From Motilibacter peucedani (GTDB lineage: Bacteria > Actinomycetota > Actinomycetes > Motilibacterales > Motilibacteraceae), in NCBI RefSeq assembly GCF_003634695.1, contig NZ_RBWV01000013.1:62001-126000 (forward strand): 64,000 nt of DNA, read 5' to 3'. Of this stretch, positions 30,667 to 39,571 are shown in pieces; position 1 is the stretch's first letter, and every line of letters starts with the position of its first letter. The notes beneath the pieces are model-generated. The model made no database searches, was not told the DNA's origin, and saw only the letters and a program-made list of their open reading frames with translations. A program made the translations under genes and the position numbers.

Positions 30667-32340
30667 CTAGGCCGCGCGGGCGGCCACCCACGCGTCGACG
30701 GCTGTGCGCAGCGCCGGCAGCGGCACGGAGCCGGCGCCCAGGAGGGCACCGTGGAACTCGCGGACGTCGAAGGCCGCGCCCAGCTCCTGCTCGGCGAGCG
30801 CGCGCAGCCGCAGGATCTCCTGGTAGCCGGTGAAGTAGGCGAGCGCCTGGCCCGGGTAGCCGATGTAGCGGTTGACCTCCGAGGCCAGGAACTCGACCGG
30901 CAGCGGGCAGGTCCCGCTCATGTAGTCGACCGCCTGCTGGCGGCTCCAGCCCAGGGCGTGCAGGCCGGTGTCGACGACCAGCCGCGCGGCGCGCGTCGTG
31001 CGCATGGCGAGGGCGCCCAACTGCTGCTGCTCGTCGGTGTAGAGACCCATGTCGGCAGCCAGGTGCTCGGCGTAGAGGCCCCAGCCCTCCGCCTGCGCGG
31101 TGACGATGCCCTCGCGCTGGATCGCGGGCAGATCGGTCTGCAGCAGCGCGCGGGACACCTGCAGGTGATGGCCGGGAACCGCTTCGTGGTACGCAGTGGC
31201 CTCCAGGTCCCAGCCGCTGCCGGCACCGAGCTTGACGGTGTTGAAGAGGTAGGTGCCCTGGCGCGCGCCGTCGGGGGAGGGCGGCACGTACATCGGCGGC
31301 AGTCCCGCCGAGCCCAGGTGGTCGGACATCGCCTCGACCGTGCAGGGCGCCGGCAGCGGCTCGGGGAACCACTGCGGCGTCACGGCCTCGGCCCGCGCGA
31401 CGGCGACCCGGGCACGGGCCATCGCCTGCTCTGGGTCGACGCCCGCTGATGCCGTGCGGGCCTGCTCGAGCACCTCGGCGAAGGAGCCGATCCCCAGCCG
31501 TGCGCCCAGCTCGGTCATCTGCGCGACCAGCGACTCGACGGCCGCCAGGCCCACCTCGTGCACGTCGCGGGCCGCGAGCGGCAGGGTCGTGTGGACGCGG
31601 ATGAGCCGGTCGTAGTCCTCGAGCCCCCGCGGCAGGTGCAGCAGTCCGCAGTGCTCGTCGTCGCGGGCGGCGGGCAGCAGCTCGTCGGCGACCAGCGCGC
31701 GGTAGCGCGCGACGGCCGGGCGCACGGAGTCCCGCACGGCGGCGACCAGCTGGCCGCGCCACACGTCGGCGTCCTCGAGCTCGGCGGGCGCGGCGACGCC
31801 CGCGACGGCGTCCGTCGCGTCGACCGGGGAGCCGAGGTAGCCGTCGAGCTGCCCGAGCACCACGCGCGCGAGCGTCGCCACAGGCGTACGGCCCTCGGCG
31901 AGGCCCTCGCGCAGCCGCTGCGCGCAGCCGTCGACGTAGGAGGCGAAGCCGCGTACGCGCTCGAGGTAGTCGTGCGCAGAAGCGAGCGTCCGCAGCCGCG
32001 TCTGGGAGACGAGCAGCAGCAGCACCGACGGCCCGTCTGCCATCGGCGAGAGCGTGTGCTCGACCGTCGCCGCCTCGTCGTGGGCGAGGTGCGCCTCGAG
32101 CAGGTGCCGCGTGGCCGACAGGGTGACGGTGTCGCGCGGGTCGGCGGTGCCACGCGCCTCCAGGTCACCGGCACGGTGGAGCAGCCGCCGCCAGGTCCCC
32201 GAGCGCGCCGCCGCGGCGGCCCGGCTCATGTCGGGCACCTCGGCGTCGTGGCCCGGCACGCCCAGCAGGGTCGCGCTGAACGGGTCGGCCGCCATCAGCA
32301 GCGCGTGCACCTCGTCGGCGAGGTCGCGGATCTCGGACAC
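30667..32340 (-). CDS. DUF885 family metallopeptidase-like protein
   Basis: A 557-residue cytoplasmic protein of the DUF885 family. The characteristic zinc-binding-like sequence YHEAVPGHHLQ lies near residue 390, followed by EGWGLYAEHL, both hallmarks of the family, which is related to gluzincin peptidases. The natural substrate is unknown. The GTG at 32340 is chosen by family N-terminus (VSEIRDLADEVHALL); the frame runs open further upstream across the neighbouring gene but is a shadow there. It is divergent from the AI-2E family transporter gene. Confidence 0.87.
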   Translation of the reverse strand: MSEIRDLADEVHALLMAADPFSATLLGVPGHDAEVPDMSRAAAAARSGTWRRLLHRAGDLEARGTADPRDTVTLSATRHLLEAHLAHDEAATVEHTLSPMADGPSVLLLLVSQTRLRTLASAHDYLERVRGFASYVDGCAQRLREGLAEGRTPVATLARVVLGQLDGYLGSPVDATDAVAGVAAPAELEDADVWRGQLVAAVRDSVRPAVARYRALVADELLPAARDDEHCGLLHLPRGLEDYDRLIRVHTTLPLAARDVHEVGLAAVESLVAQMTELGARLGIGSFAEVLEQARTASAGVDPEQAMARARVAVARAEAVTPQWFPEPLPAPCTVEAMSDHLGSAGLPPMYVPPSPDGARQGTYLFNTVKLGAGSGWDLEATAYHEAVPGHHLQVSRALLQTDLPAIQREGIVTAQAEGWGLYAEHLAADMGLYTDEQQQLGALAMRTTRAARLVVDTGLHALGWSRQQAVDYMSGTCPLPVEFLASEVNRYIGYPGQALAYFTGYQEILRLRALAEQELGAAFDVREFHGALLGAGSVPLPALRTAVDAWVAARAA

Positions 32341-32433
32341 GGCGCCATTCTGCGCGACGGCGCAGGCGCGGCGGCCCCCCGGCCCGCGAGGTGACGGAGC
32401 GTGAACGCGACGGCCCGGGGGAAGGCTGGGTTC

Positions 32434-33534
32434 ATGGCAGTGGAACTGAAGGACGGCCGCGCGCGTACGCCGGTGCCCGTGCGGACCATCGCGGCGACCA
32501 TCGCGATGGTCCTCGGCACCGTGCTGCTGCTGATGATCCTGCGGGACGTGGCGCGCATCCTGGTGTGGGCGGCGATCGCGGCGTTCTTCGCGGTCGCGCT
32601 GACCCCGCTGGTCAACATGGCCGAGAACCGGCTCCACCTCAAGCGCTCGGTGGCGACCCTGCTCGTCTACCTCGTGGTGCTGCTGCTGCTGGCGGGGCTC
32701 ATCACGCTGTTCGTGACGCCGCTGGCGCGGCAGTACGACGACCTCTCGCGCTCGATCCCGAAGTACGTCGAGGACGCGCAGGCGGGCCGGGGGCCCCTCG
32801 GCCACCTGGTCACCCGCTACAACATCGACGACTACCTCGACAAGCACCAGGCCGACATCCGCAAGTCGCTGACCGGGCTCGGCGTCCCCGCCCTGCACGC
32901 CGTGACCGTCGCCGGCCAGCTGCTGCTGGCCGCCGTCTCGATCATCGTGCTCTCGTTCCTCATGGTGCTCGAGGGGCCGAAGATCATGACCGCCGCGGTC
33001 GCCCAGCTGCCCGACCAGCACCAGGACCGCGCCCGCCGCGTCGCCGCCGACTGCGCCCGCACGATCACGGGCTACATCACCGGGGCGCTGTTCATCGCCG
33101 CGATCTGCGGCGTGCTGACCTACGTGGTGCTGCTGGTCACGGGCGTGCCCTTCGCGGGCGTCATCGCGCTGTTCGTGGCGGTGTGCGACCTGATCCCGCT
33201 GGTCGGCGCCACCATCGGCGCGGTGGTCGCCGTGGCGGCCTCCGCCTTCACCTCGATCCAGGCGGCGATCATCGTCGCCGTGTGGTTCGTCATCTACCAG
33301 CAGCTGGAGAACCACCTGCTCCAGCCGGTGGTCCAGTCCCGGACCGTCAAGCTCAACCCGCTGGCCGTGCTGCTCAGCGTCCTGCTGGGCGTCGAGCTGG
33401 CCGGCATCCTCGGGGCGCTGCTCGCGATCCCGGTCGCCGGCATCATCCAGGTGCTGGTCCGCGACATCTACGACGTGCGGCGCGGCGAGCTCAAGCCGCA
33501 GCCGACCGTCGGCGAGGAGAAGGTCCCCGCCTGA
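32434..33534 (+). CDS. AI-2E family transporter (PerM-like)
   Basis: A 366-residue polytopic membrane protein of the AI-2E/PerM family with about eight hydrophobic segments. The family core is seen in GYITGALFIAAICGVLTYVV, FVAVCDLIPLVGATIGAVVA and QLENHLLQPVVQSRTVKLNP. Members export small molecules or ions; few have proven substrates. The ATG at 32434 follows GGGGAAGG; the GTG at 32401 is possible but has a poorer site. It is transcribed alone. Confidence 0.9.
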   Translation: MAVELKDGRARTPVPVRTIAATIAMVLGTVLLLMILRDVARILVWAAIAAFFAVALTPLVNMAENRLHLKRSVATLLVYLVVLLLLAGLITLFVTPLARQYDDLSRSIPKYVEDAQAGRGPLGHLVTRYNIDDYLDKHQADIRKSLTGLGVPALHAVTVAGQLLLAAVSIIVLSFLMVLEGPKIMTAAVAQLPDQHQDRARRVAADCARTITGYITGALFIAAICGVLTYVVLLVTGVPFAGVIALFVAVCDLIPLVGATIGAVVAVAASAFTSIQAAIIVAVWFVIYQQLENHLLQPVVQSRTVKLNPLAVLLSVLLGVELAGILGALLAIPVAGIIQVLVRDIYDVRRGELKPQPTVGEEKVPA

Positions 33535-33541
33535 GGTCCGC

Positions 33542-33661
33542 TCAGGCGGCGGTGGGGACCACAGCCGTACGCGGTGAGGTGCCGCGGCGCGCGAGCAGGG
33601 CCTTCGTGCGCTCCGGGGTGTAGATGACCGCGCCGCTGGGGGTGTAGGAGTTCGTGTTCAT
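33542..33661 (-). CDS. Possible 39-residue peptide
   Basis: A short reading frame with strong G/C bias at third positions, encoding MNTNSYTPSGAVIYTPERTK and a basic, Thr/Ala-rich tail. No domain is recognised and the ribosome-binding site is weak. A perfect 7-bp hairpin (GCGCCGG 33687-33693, CCGGCGC 33699-33705) lies upstream. It may be a real small gene or chance; the codon pattern is the only support. Confidence 0.3.
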   Translation of the reverse strand: MNTNSYTPSGAVIYTPERTKALLARRGTSPRTAVVPTAA

Positions 33662-33809
33662 CGCGGTGCCTGCGCTCTCGGGGAGTGCGCCGGCTCGTCC
33701 GGCGCGTACTAGAGGCTTCGGCCGGCTCACAGCCCTCCGGTAGCGCCACCCGGGCGACGGACCAAGGTCCCGGGCGTCGGACCCGCGGCGCCCGGGTAGG
33801 GGCCCGGCC

Positions 33810-33983
33810 ATGACGACGACACCGTTCGAGCCCCTCGACTCCCCGGAGCCGCGCACGCGCGTGGAGGACCTGGAGCAGCCTGCCGACCCCACCGTGAGCG
33901 AGGACCCCGACATCGAGACGCCGAGCGTGCCGCCCGAGGAGGACGTGACGGGCGACGCGGCGCTGCCGGAGCCGCCCGACTAG
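33810..33983 (+). CDS. Small acidic disordered protein
   Basis: A 57-residue product starting MTTTPFEPLDSPEPRT and made largely of Glu, Asp, Pro and Thr. It should be intrinsically disordered and cytoplasmic. The ATG follows GGTAGGGG at about 8 nt. Third codon positions are mostly G or C. No family is recognised. It is convergent with the CorA gene, whose 3' end lies 18 nt away. Confidence 0.5.
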   Translation: MTTTPFEPLDSPEPRTRVEDLEQPADPTVSEDPDIETPSVPPEEDVTGDAALPEPPD

Positions 33984-34001
33984 CGGGCCGGAGGGGCGGG
34001 G

Positions 34002-35090
34002 CTAGAGCCAGCCGTTGCGGCGGAAGCCCCGCCACAGCGCCGCGCAGACGACCCCGATGACGCTCAACGCGTAGGCGTAGCCGTAGCGCCAGCCGAGCTC
34101 GGGCATGTGCTCGAAGTTCATGCCGTAGATCCCGGCGATCATCGTCGGCACGGCGGCGATCGCCACCCACGCCGAGATCTTGCGCATGTCCTCGTTCTCG
34201 TAGATCTGCACCTGGGCGTAGGCGACCTGCAGGATCGAGGTCAGCAGCTCGTCGTAGCCGGTGACCTGGTCGCGCACGCGGGTCAGGTGGTCCTCGACGT
34301 CGCGGAAGTACTGCGTGAGGTCGCCGTGGCCGATGGAGTAGCGGTTGACCAGGTCGCGCATCGGCATCTCGAGCGGGGCCACGGCGCGCTTGAGCTCGAT
34401 GACCTCTCGCTTGAGCTGGTAGATCCGCTCGATCTCGCGGCTGCGCTGGGGCGAGAGGACCGACTGCTCGAGCTCGTCGACGTCGTCCTGCACGGCCTCG
34501 GTGACGCCGAGGTAGTCGTCGACGATGCGGTCGGCGATCGCGTAGAGCACGCCGAGCGGGCCGATGCGCATGAGCCCCTCGTCGCCCTCGACCCGCCGTC
34601 GCAGGCCGCGCAGGCTGCCGTGGTCGCCGTGGCGCACGGTGACGACGTAGTCCTCGCCGACGAAGACCATGACCTCGCCGGTCTCGACGATCTGGCTGCT
34701 GTCGGTGACGGTCTCGTGCGCCACGTAGGTGACGGTCTTGAAGACCGCGAACAGCATGCCTTCGTACTTCTCCAGCTTGGGCCGCTGGTGGGCCTGCACG
34801 GCGTCCTCGACGGCGAGGGGGTGCAGGCCGAAGTCGCGGGCGATGTCGTCGAGCTCGCGGGCGCTGGGCTCGTGCAGCCCGATCCACACGAAGCCGCCCT
34901 CGGCGCGCGCGCGGCGCAGCGCCTCGGGGTAGCTCGCGGAGTCCTCGAGCCTGGCGCCGTGGGCGTAGACCCCGCAGTCGACGACCGCGTCGCGGCCGCG
35001 GTCGACACGGTCGCGCTGGACCTCGCCGCCCTGCCGGCGCCGGGCGAGCAGCGCGCTGCGCCCACGGACGAGCCCTGGGACCCATGCCAC
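34002..35090 (-). CDS. corA: CorA family magnesium/cobalt transporter
   Basis: A 362-residue pentameric Mg2+ channel subunit. The large N-terminal cytoplasmic domain is followed by two C-terminal membrane helices. The selectivity motif is intact (IYGMNFEHMPE). The first helix (ISAWVAIAAVPTMIAGIYGMN) and second helix (YALSVIGVVCAALWRGF) are clear. A short basic tail ends the protein. The gene is probably monocistronic. Confidence 0.93.
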   Translation of the reverse strand: MAWVPGLVRGRSALLARRRQGGEVQRDRVDRGRDAVVDCGVYAHGARLEDSASYPEALRRARAEGGFVWIGLHEPSARELDDIARDFGLHPLAVEDAVQAHQRPKLEKYEGMLFAVFKTVTYVAHETVTDSSQIVETGEVMVFVGEDYVVTVRHGDHGSLRGLRRRVEGDEGLMRIGPLGVLYAIADRIVDDYLGVTEAVQDDVDELEQSVLSPQRSREIERIYQLKREVIELKRAVAPLEMPMRDLVNRYSIGHGDLTQYFRDVEDHLTRVRDQVTGYDELLTSILQVAYAQVQIYENEDMRKISAWVAIAAVPTMIAGIYGMNFEHMPELGWRYGYAYALSVIGVVCAALWRGFRRNGWL

Positions 35091-35169
35091 GGCTGACCCC
35101 CTCTGCGTGCACGGGCCCTCGAGGCCGTCCTGGACGCCGACCGCTCATAGTAGGCGGCGCCCCCGGCGC

Positions 35170-35175
35170 TACCGT
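35170..35175 (+). promoter_or_regulatory. -10 element, leaderless DUF2332 gene
   Basis: TACCGT ends 6 nt before the GTG at 35182. No ribosome-binding site lies between them, which supports this start over a further upstream ATG. Confidence 0.5.
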
Positions 35176-35181
35176 CCCAGC

Positions 35182-36255
35182 GTGCCCGACCCGCCCGCCG
35201 CCCCGCCCGCCGTCGCGCAGCTGCTGGCCCGGCAGGCGCGCGCCTGCCAGCAGCTCGGGTCGCCGATGTACGCGGCGCTGCTCGAGCGCCTCGCGCAGGA
35301 CGCCTCAGCTGGCGGCCCCACGGCGCAGCTGCTCGCGCCCTGGGCCGGTGCGGGCGCCGGCGACGCGGTGCCCCTGCGGCTGATGGGCGCCGTGCACCGG
35401 CTGGTGCTCGAGCGGCAGGCGCCGCGGCTCGCCCTGCACTACCCCTCGGTCGGCGGCTCGTTCGCGGGCGCCGACGCCGCCTGGCCGGCCCTGCTCGAGC
35501 TGGTCGCCGACCCGCCGCAGGCCCTGCTCCAGGCCCTCGAGCGCGTGCCGCAGACCAACGAGGTCGGCCGAGCGGCCGCGCTCGCCGGCGGCCTGCGGCA
35601 CGTGGCGGCCGCCACCGGGTCCTCGCGGGTGCGGCTGGTCGAGCTCGGCGCCAGCGCCGGGCTCAACCTGGCGGTCGAGCGGTTCCGCGTCGGCGGTGCC
35701 GGCGACCCGTGGGGGCCGGCCGACGCGCGGGTGCGCCTCGACGACGCGTGGACCGGCGCTGCGCCGCCGAGCGCGGACGTCGAGGTCGTCGAGGCGGTGG
35801 GCGTCGACCTCGACCCGGTCGACGTCGCGAGCACCGAGGGCCGGCTGCTGCTCACCGCGTACGTCTGGGCCGACCAGGTCGAGCGGGTCGAGCGGCTGCG
35901 CGCTGCGTTCGAGACGGTCGGCTCGTCGCCGCCCCCGGTCGTCGCCGGCGACGCCGCCGCCTTCGCGGAGGGGCTCGAGCTCGTCGAGGGCGTCACGACG
36001 GTCGTCTGGCACAGCGTCTTCCGGCAGTACGTCCCCGCACCCGCCCGCGGCCGGCTCGCTACCGCGCTCGACTCGCTCGCGCGGAGCGCCGGACCTGGCG
36101 CCGGCTTCGCCCACCTGCGCCTCGAGCCGCGCGAGGGCGACGACGGGCCGGGCGGGGACGCGGAGGTGCGGCTGCGGGTCGGCACCGGGGCGGACCGGCT
36201 GCTGGGGAGCGCGCCGGCCCACGGCGTACCGGTCACGTGGCGTCACGCGGTGTGA
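35182..36255 (+). CDS. DUF2332 family protein
   Basis: A 357-residue member of DUF2332, a family of actinobacterial proteins of unknown function. Recognisable stretches are LYHYPSVGG-like ALHYPSVGG, QTNEVGRAAAL and RLVELGASAGLNL. The last resembles a nucleotide or SAM-binding glycine loop, so a methyltransferase-like fold is possible. The start is placed at GTG 35182 on the basis of a leaderless -10 box. It precedes the zinc-ribbon protein gene by 45 nt. Confidence 0.82.
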   Translation: MPDPPAAPPAVAQLLARQARACQQLGSPMYAALLERLAQDASAGGPTAQLLAPWAGAGAGDAVPLRLMGAVHRLVLERQAPRLALHYPSVGGSFAGADAAWPALLELVADPPQALLQALERVPQTNEVGRAAALAGGLRHVAAATGSSRVRLVELGASAGLNLAVERFRVGGAGDPWGPADARVRLDDAWTGAAPPSADVEVVEAVGVDLDPVDVASTEGRLLLTAYVWADQVERVERLRAAFETVGSSPPPVVAGDAAAFAEGLELVEGVTTVVWHSVFRQYVPAPARGRLATALDSLARSAGPGAGFAHLRLEPREGDDGPGGDAEVRLRVGTGADRLLGSAPAHGVPVTWRHAV

Positions 36256-36300
36256 GCCGGGGGTTGACCGGACGCGGATCGGCGAGGAACGTGTAGGCCC

Positions 36301-36945
36301 ATGAGAGGCACGCCGACGTGCCCGCGCTGCGGTGGCGCGGTGCAGCCCCCGGGGCTGTGGTCGAGCGCCTGGACGTGCGCGACCCACGGCGCCGTCCTCC
36401 CGCAGCCGGCCCCCCACCAGCCCACGGTCCAGCACGTCGTCGACCTCGTGGCCCGCTCGAAGGTGCCGGTGTGGCTGCCGTGGCCGCTGCCGCGCGGCTG
36501 GGTGGTCACCGGCGTCACGTGCGCGGGCGACGAGCGCTCAGGGACGGTCGCCGCGGGGCTCGCGCTCTCCGGCCCCGCGCCGCTGGGCGGGCCGGGCGAG
36601 ATGCTGCTCGTCGCCGAGGAGCCCGGCGTCGGCATGGGCGCCCGCTACGCCGGCATCCCCGGTCCCGACCCGGGGCCGGTGTCCGACCGGCCGCCGCACG
36701 CGCGCGTCCACGCCGCCGGCCACCCCACGGCGCTGTGGTGCGTGACCTCGGCCGACTCCTGCGCCGCCTACGCGGGCGAGGCGCTCGGGTGCTGGGTCTA
36801 CGTGCTGCTGTGGCCCGAGACCGCCGGCGCGATGCTGCTCGAGGGTCTCGAGCTCACCGACGCCCGCGAGCTCGGGCACGAGCTCGAGCTGCTGCCCACC
36901 GGCGCGCTGACCCCGCGGCTGGCAGCGGCTCCCGCCGTCGCCTGA
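36301..36945 (+). CDS. Conserved actinobacterial zinc-ribbon protein (DUF6758-like)
   Basis: A 214-residue protein with an N-terminal zinc-ribbon-like start (TPTCPRCGG, then WTCATHG), followed by a domain of unknown function rich in Trp and Pro. It precedes a PHP-domain gene and a MarC gene, an order I recognise from other Actinobacteria. The start ATG follows a weak site (GGAACGTG). The family name is from memory and the role is unknown; the paired Cys suggest metal binding. Confidence 0.7.
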   Translation: MRGTPTCPRCGGAVQPPGLWSSAWTCATHGAVLPQPAPHQPTVQHVVDLVARSKVPVWLPWPLPRGWVVTGVTCAGDERSGTVAAGLALSGPAPLGGPGEMLLVAEEPGVGMGARYAGIPGPDPGPVSDRPPHARVHAAGHPTALWCVTSADSCAAYAGEALGCWVYVLLWPETAGAMLLEGLELTDARELGHELELLPTGALTPRLAAAPAVA

Positions 36946-36977
36946 GCGTCACCCCCCGCCGTTAGGCTGCGCGCCTG

Positions 36978-37829
36978 ATGCGCATCGACCTGCACACCCA
37001 CTCCACGGCCTCCGACGGCACCGACTCGCCGGCCGAGCTCGTGCGCGCCGCGGCCGCGGCGGGGCTCGACGTCGTCGCCCTGACCGACCACGACACGACG
37101 GCGGGCTGGGACGAGGCCGCAGCCGCGTTGCCCGACGGGCTCACCCTCGTGCGCGGCGCCGAGATCTCCTGCCGCTACAAGCAGGTCAGCCTCCACCTGC
37201 TCGGCTACCTGTTCGACCCCGACGACCCGCGCCTCGCCGCTGAGCTCGAGCGGGTGCGGGCCAGCCGCGTGCCGCGGGCGCGCGAGATGGTCGACCGGCT
37301 GCGCGCCTCGGGCGTGCCGGTGAGCTGGGACCAGGTCCTCGACGAGCTCGAGCCGGGGGCGACCGTCGGCCGCCCCCACATCGCCGACGCGCTCGTACGC
37401 AGTGGTGTCGTCCGCGACCGCGGCGAGGCCTTCGCCGGGCTGCTCAACAGCAGGAGCCCGCACTACGTGCGCCACCGCTCCCTCGACCCGGTCGCCGCGG
37501 TCCGGGCCGTGCGGGCGGCGGGCGGCGTACCCGTGCTGGCCCACCCGTTCGCCCGGCACCGCGGCGCGGTGCTCGACGACGGTGCGGTGGCCGCGATGGC
37601 CGAGGCCGGGCTCGCCGGGCTCGAGGTGCACCACCGCGACCACAGCGCCGAGGACGTCGTCCGGCTGCAGCGCCTCGCGCGCGGGCTCGGGCTGCTCCAG
37701 ACCGGGTCGAGCGACTACCACGGCGCCGGGAAGGCCAACCGGCTCGGCGAGAACCTCACCGCGCCCGAGGTCTACGACGCGATCCTCGCCCAGGCCGGGC
37801 AGGCCGGGCAGGTGGCGCGCGGTGGCTGA
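36978..37829 (+). CDS. PHP domain phosphoesterase (RNase AM/YciV-like)
   Basis: A 283-residue metal-dependent phosphoesterase. PHP metal-binding motifs are all present: HTHSTASDG, LTDHDT, GAEISC, GRPHIADAL, AHPF and SSDYHG. The size and motif spacing are those of the TrpH/YciV group, which acts on nucleoside bisphosphates and 5' ends of RNA. It overlaps the MarC gene by 8 nt. TAGGCT at 36963-36968, nine bases before the ATG, may be the -10 box of a nearly leaderless transcript. Confidence 0.87.
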   Translation: MRIDLHTHSTASDGTDSPAELVRAAAAAGLDVVALTDHDTTAGWDEAAAALPDGLTLVRGAEISCRYKQVSLHLLGYLFDPDDPRLAAELERVRASRVPRAREMVDRLRASGVPVSWDQVLDELEPGATVGRPHIADALVRSGVVRDRGEAFAGLLNSRSPHYVRHRSLDPVAAVRAVRAAGGVPVLAHPFARHRGAVLDDGAVAAMAEAGLAGLEVHHRDHSAEDVVRLQRLARGLGLLQTGSSDYHGAGKANRLGENLTAPEVYDAILAQAGQAGQVARGG

Positions 37830-38430
37830 CGACATCCGCTTCCTCGGCTCGGTGTTCGTCACGCTGTTCGTGATCATGGACCCGCCCGGCACCATCCCGC
37901 TGTTCCTCAGCCTCACCAGCGGGCGCACGACCGCGCTGCGCCGCCGGGTCGCGTGGCAGGCGTCCTCCACGGCCCTGCTGGTCATCGCCGCGTTCGCGCT
38001 GTTCGGCCAGCAGCTGCTCGACTACCTCGGCATCACGCTGCCGGCCCTGCAGTGCTCGGGCGGCCTGCTGCTCCTGCTCGTGGCGCTCGAGCTGCTGACG
38101 GGCAACGACTCCGAGCCCTCGGTGCAGCGCGACACGAACGTCGCCCTCGTGCCGCTCGGCACGCCGCTGCTCGCCGGGCCGGGTGCCATCGTGGCGACGA
38201 TGGTCTTCGTGCGCCAGGTGCACACCTGGGAGCGCGGGGTCTTCCTGGCGCTCGGCGTGGTGCTGGTCCACCTCGTGCTGTGGCTGACGATGCGCTACTC
38301 CGTCGGCATCATCAAGGTCATCAAGGAGAGCGGCGTCCTGCTCGTCACCCGCATCTCGGGCCTGCTGCTCTCGGCGATCGCCGTGCAGATGGTCGCCAAC
38401 GCGGTGCGGGCGTTCATCAGCGCCGGCTGA
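37822..38430 (+). CDS. MarC family integral membrane protein
   Basis: A 202-residue protein with six hydrophobic segments and the MarC signature FVIMDPPGTIPLFLSLT. Despite the name, MarC proteins are not proven drug-resistance factors and their function is unknown. The GTG at 37822 lies within the last codons of the PHP gene, so expression is coupled. The MarC motif VPLGTPLLAGPGAI is also intact. Confidence 0.87.
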   Translation: MADDIRFLGSVFVTLFVIMDPPGTIPLFLSLTSGRTTALRRRVAWQASSTALLVIAAFALFGQQLLDYLGITLPALQCSGGLLLLLVALELLTGNDSEPSVQRDTNVALVPLGTPLLAGPGAIVATMVFVRQVHTWERGVFLALGVVLVHLVLWLTMRYSVGIIKVIKESGVLLVTRISGLLLSAIAVQMVANAVRAFISAG

Positions 38431-38444
38431 GCCGCCGGAAGCCG

Positions 38445-39509
38445 TCAGGAGCGCAGCAGGTCGGGGCAGGCCCGCCCGATGACGCGCACGAGCGCCAGGC
38501 TCAGGCTCGCGCCGTAGAGGTTGGCCGTCTCGGTGGGGGCACCGGGCACGACGCTGCCCTCCACCTGGAGCAGTGCGTCGTTGTCGGGGTCGGTCGGCAG
38601 GTGCAGCGCCTTGCAGGAGGTGACCCGCAGCACCACTGTCGCCGCGCTGGCCGCCACGGAGGTCGTGTGGATCGGCCAGCCCTCGCCGGTGCTGGCCTCG
38701 AGACCGGCGACGGCCGAGCGGATGCCGGTCAGGACCGGAGCCTGCGCGCCGTCGCGCACGACCGGCGGCCCGATGCCGAGGACCAACTGCGAGGCGGTGT
38801 CGCTCCTGCGCCTGTTGACCAGCACCGCGGTGTCGAAGACCAGCTGGTTGAGCGTCTGGATGCCGCAGTCGCTCGCCCAGACGTCGCTCAGGCCGTTGAG
38901 CAGGAAGTCGCGGCCGTCGCGCAGCAGCACGCTGCGCACGGTGCCGTCCGTCGTGCGCACGCGCAGGCGGAGGTCGCCGGAGGCCAGCGGGTGGCCGCAG
39001 GCGCGCTCGAGCGGGATCGTCAGGGTGGCGCCCTCGTCGGCCGGCACGGGCAGGGGCACCTGCACCGCGTCCTGCGACCCGAGGTTGCCGGCCGTCACGG
39101 TCACCGCCGCCGACCCCCGGTTGGCGAGGTAGACGTCGGCCCGCTCCGGCAGGCCCGTCTCGTCGAAGGTGGGCACGATGCCGGTCACGCGCAGGTCGAC
39201 CGAGGCCAGTCGGGCCTGCCGCTCGTCGCGCGCGTGCGCCGAGGAGACGCTCCAGGCGCCGGCAGCGGCACCGCACGCGGTAGCCACGACCGCCGCGACG
39301 ACGGTGCGGCTCGGGCGGCTCGGGCGGCGGAGCAGGGTCGCGCGGAGCCGGTCGCGCACGGGCGGGCGAGGGGGTTTCGGTCCACCCGCGCGGTCGGCGT
39401 CCGACGCGTCGAGCTCGACCGGCTCCAGCATCTCGAGGCCCGCGGGGTCGGCCGCACGCCCCGGACCCGCGACGGGGCCGGCACCGCCCCGGCTGTCGAG
39501 CAGCTCCAC
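38445..39509 (-). CDS. Membrane-anchored protein of unknown function
   Basis: A 354-residue protein with a cytoplasmic N-terminus of about 75 residues and one membrane helix (TVVAAVVATACGAAAGAWSV). The extracytoplasmic part looks all-beta with two similar halves (RVTGIVPTFDETGLPERADV; VLRVTSCKALHLP). Two Cys pairs could form disulphides. I recognise no family. The GTG at 39509 has TATCGT 7 nt upstream and no Shine-Dalgarno, suggesting leaderless expression. It is convergent with the MarC gene and downstream of an anti-sigma-type kinase gene, which may be chance. Confidence 0.72.
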   Translation of the reverse strand: MELLDSRGGAGPVAGPGRAADPAGLEMLEPVELDASDADRAGGPKPPRPPVRDRLRATLLRRPSRPSRTVVAAVVATACGAAAGAWSVSSAHARDERQARLASVDLRVTGIVPTFDETGLPERADVYLANRGSAAVTVTAGNLGSQDAVQVPLPVPADEGATLTIPLERACGHPLASGDLRLRVRTTDGTVRSVLLRDGRDFLLNGLSDVWASDCGIQTLNQLVFDTAVLVNRRRSDTASQLVLGIGPPVVRDGAQAPVLTGIRSAVAGLEASTGEGWPIHTTSVAASAATVVLRVTSCKALHLPTDPDNDALLQVEGSVVPGAPTETANLYGASLSLALVRVIGRACPDLLRS

Positions 39510-39516
39510 GTCCCCG

Positions 39517-39522
39517 ACGATA
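39517..39522 (-). promoter_or_regulatory. -10 element of the leaderless membrane-protein gene
   Basis: TATCGT on the minus strand ends 7 nt before the GTG at 39509. It is among the best TAnnnT matches in the window. Confidence 0.5.
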
Positions 39523-39571
39523 GGCGCCCCGCGGGCGCGGCGCTCGGCGATGCCGCCGCTCGCCCCGGCGC

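Noticed and set aside
36963-36968. PHP gene as a strict leaderless transcript
   Set aside because: TAGGCT is 9 nt from the ATG, two to three bases further than in the other cases, so it was not counted in the leaderless set.
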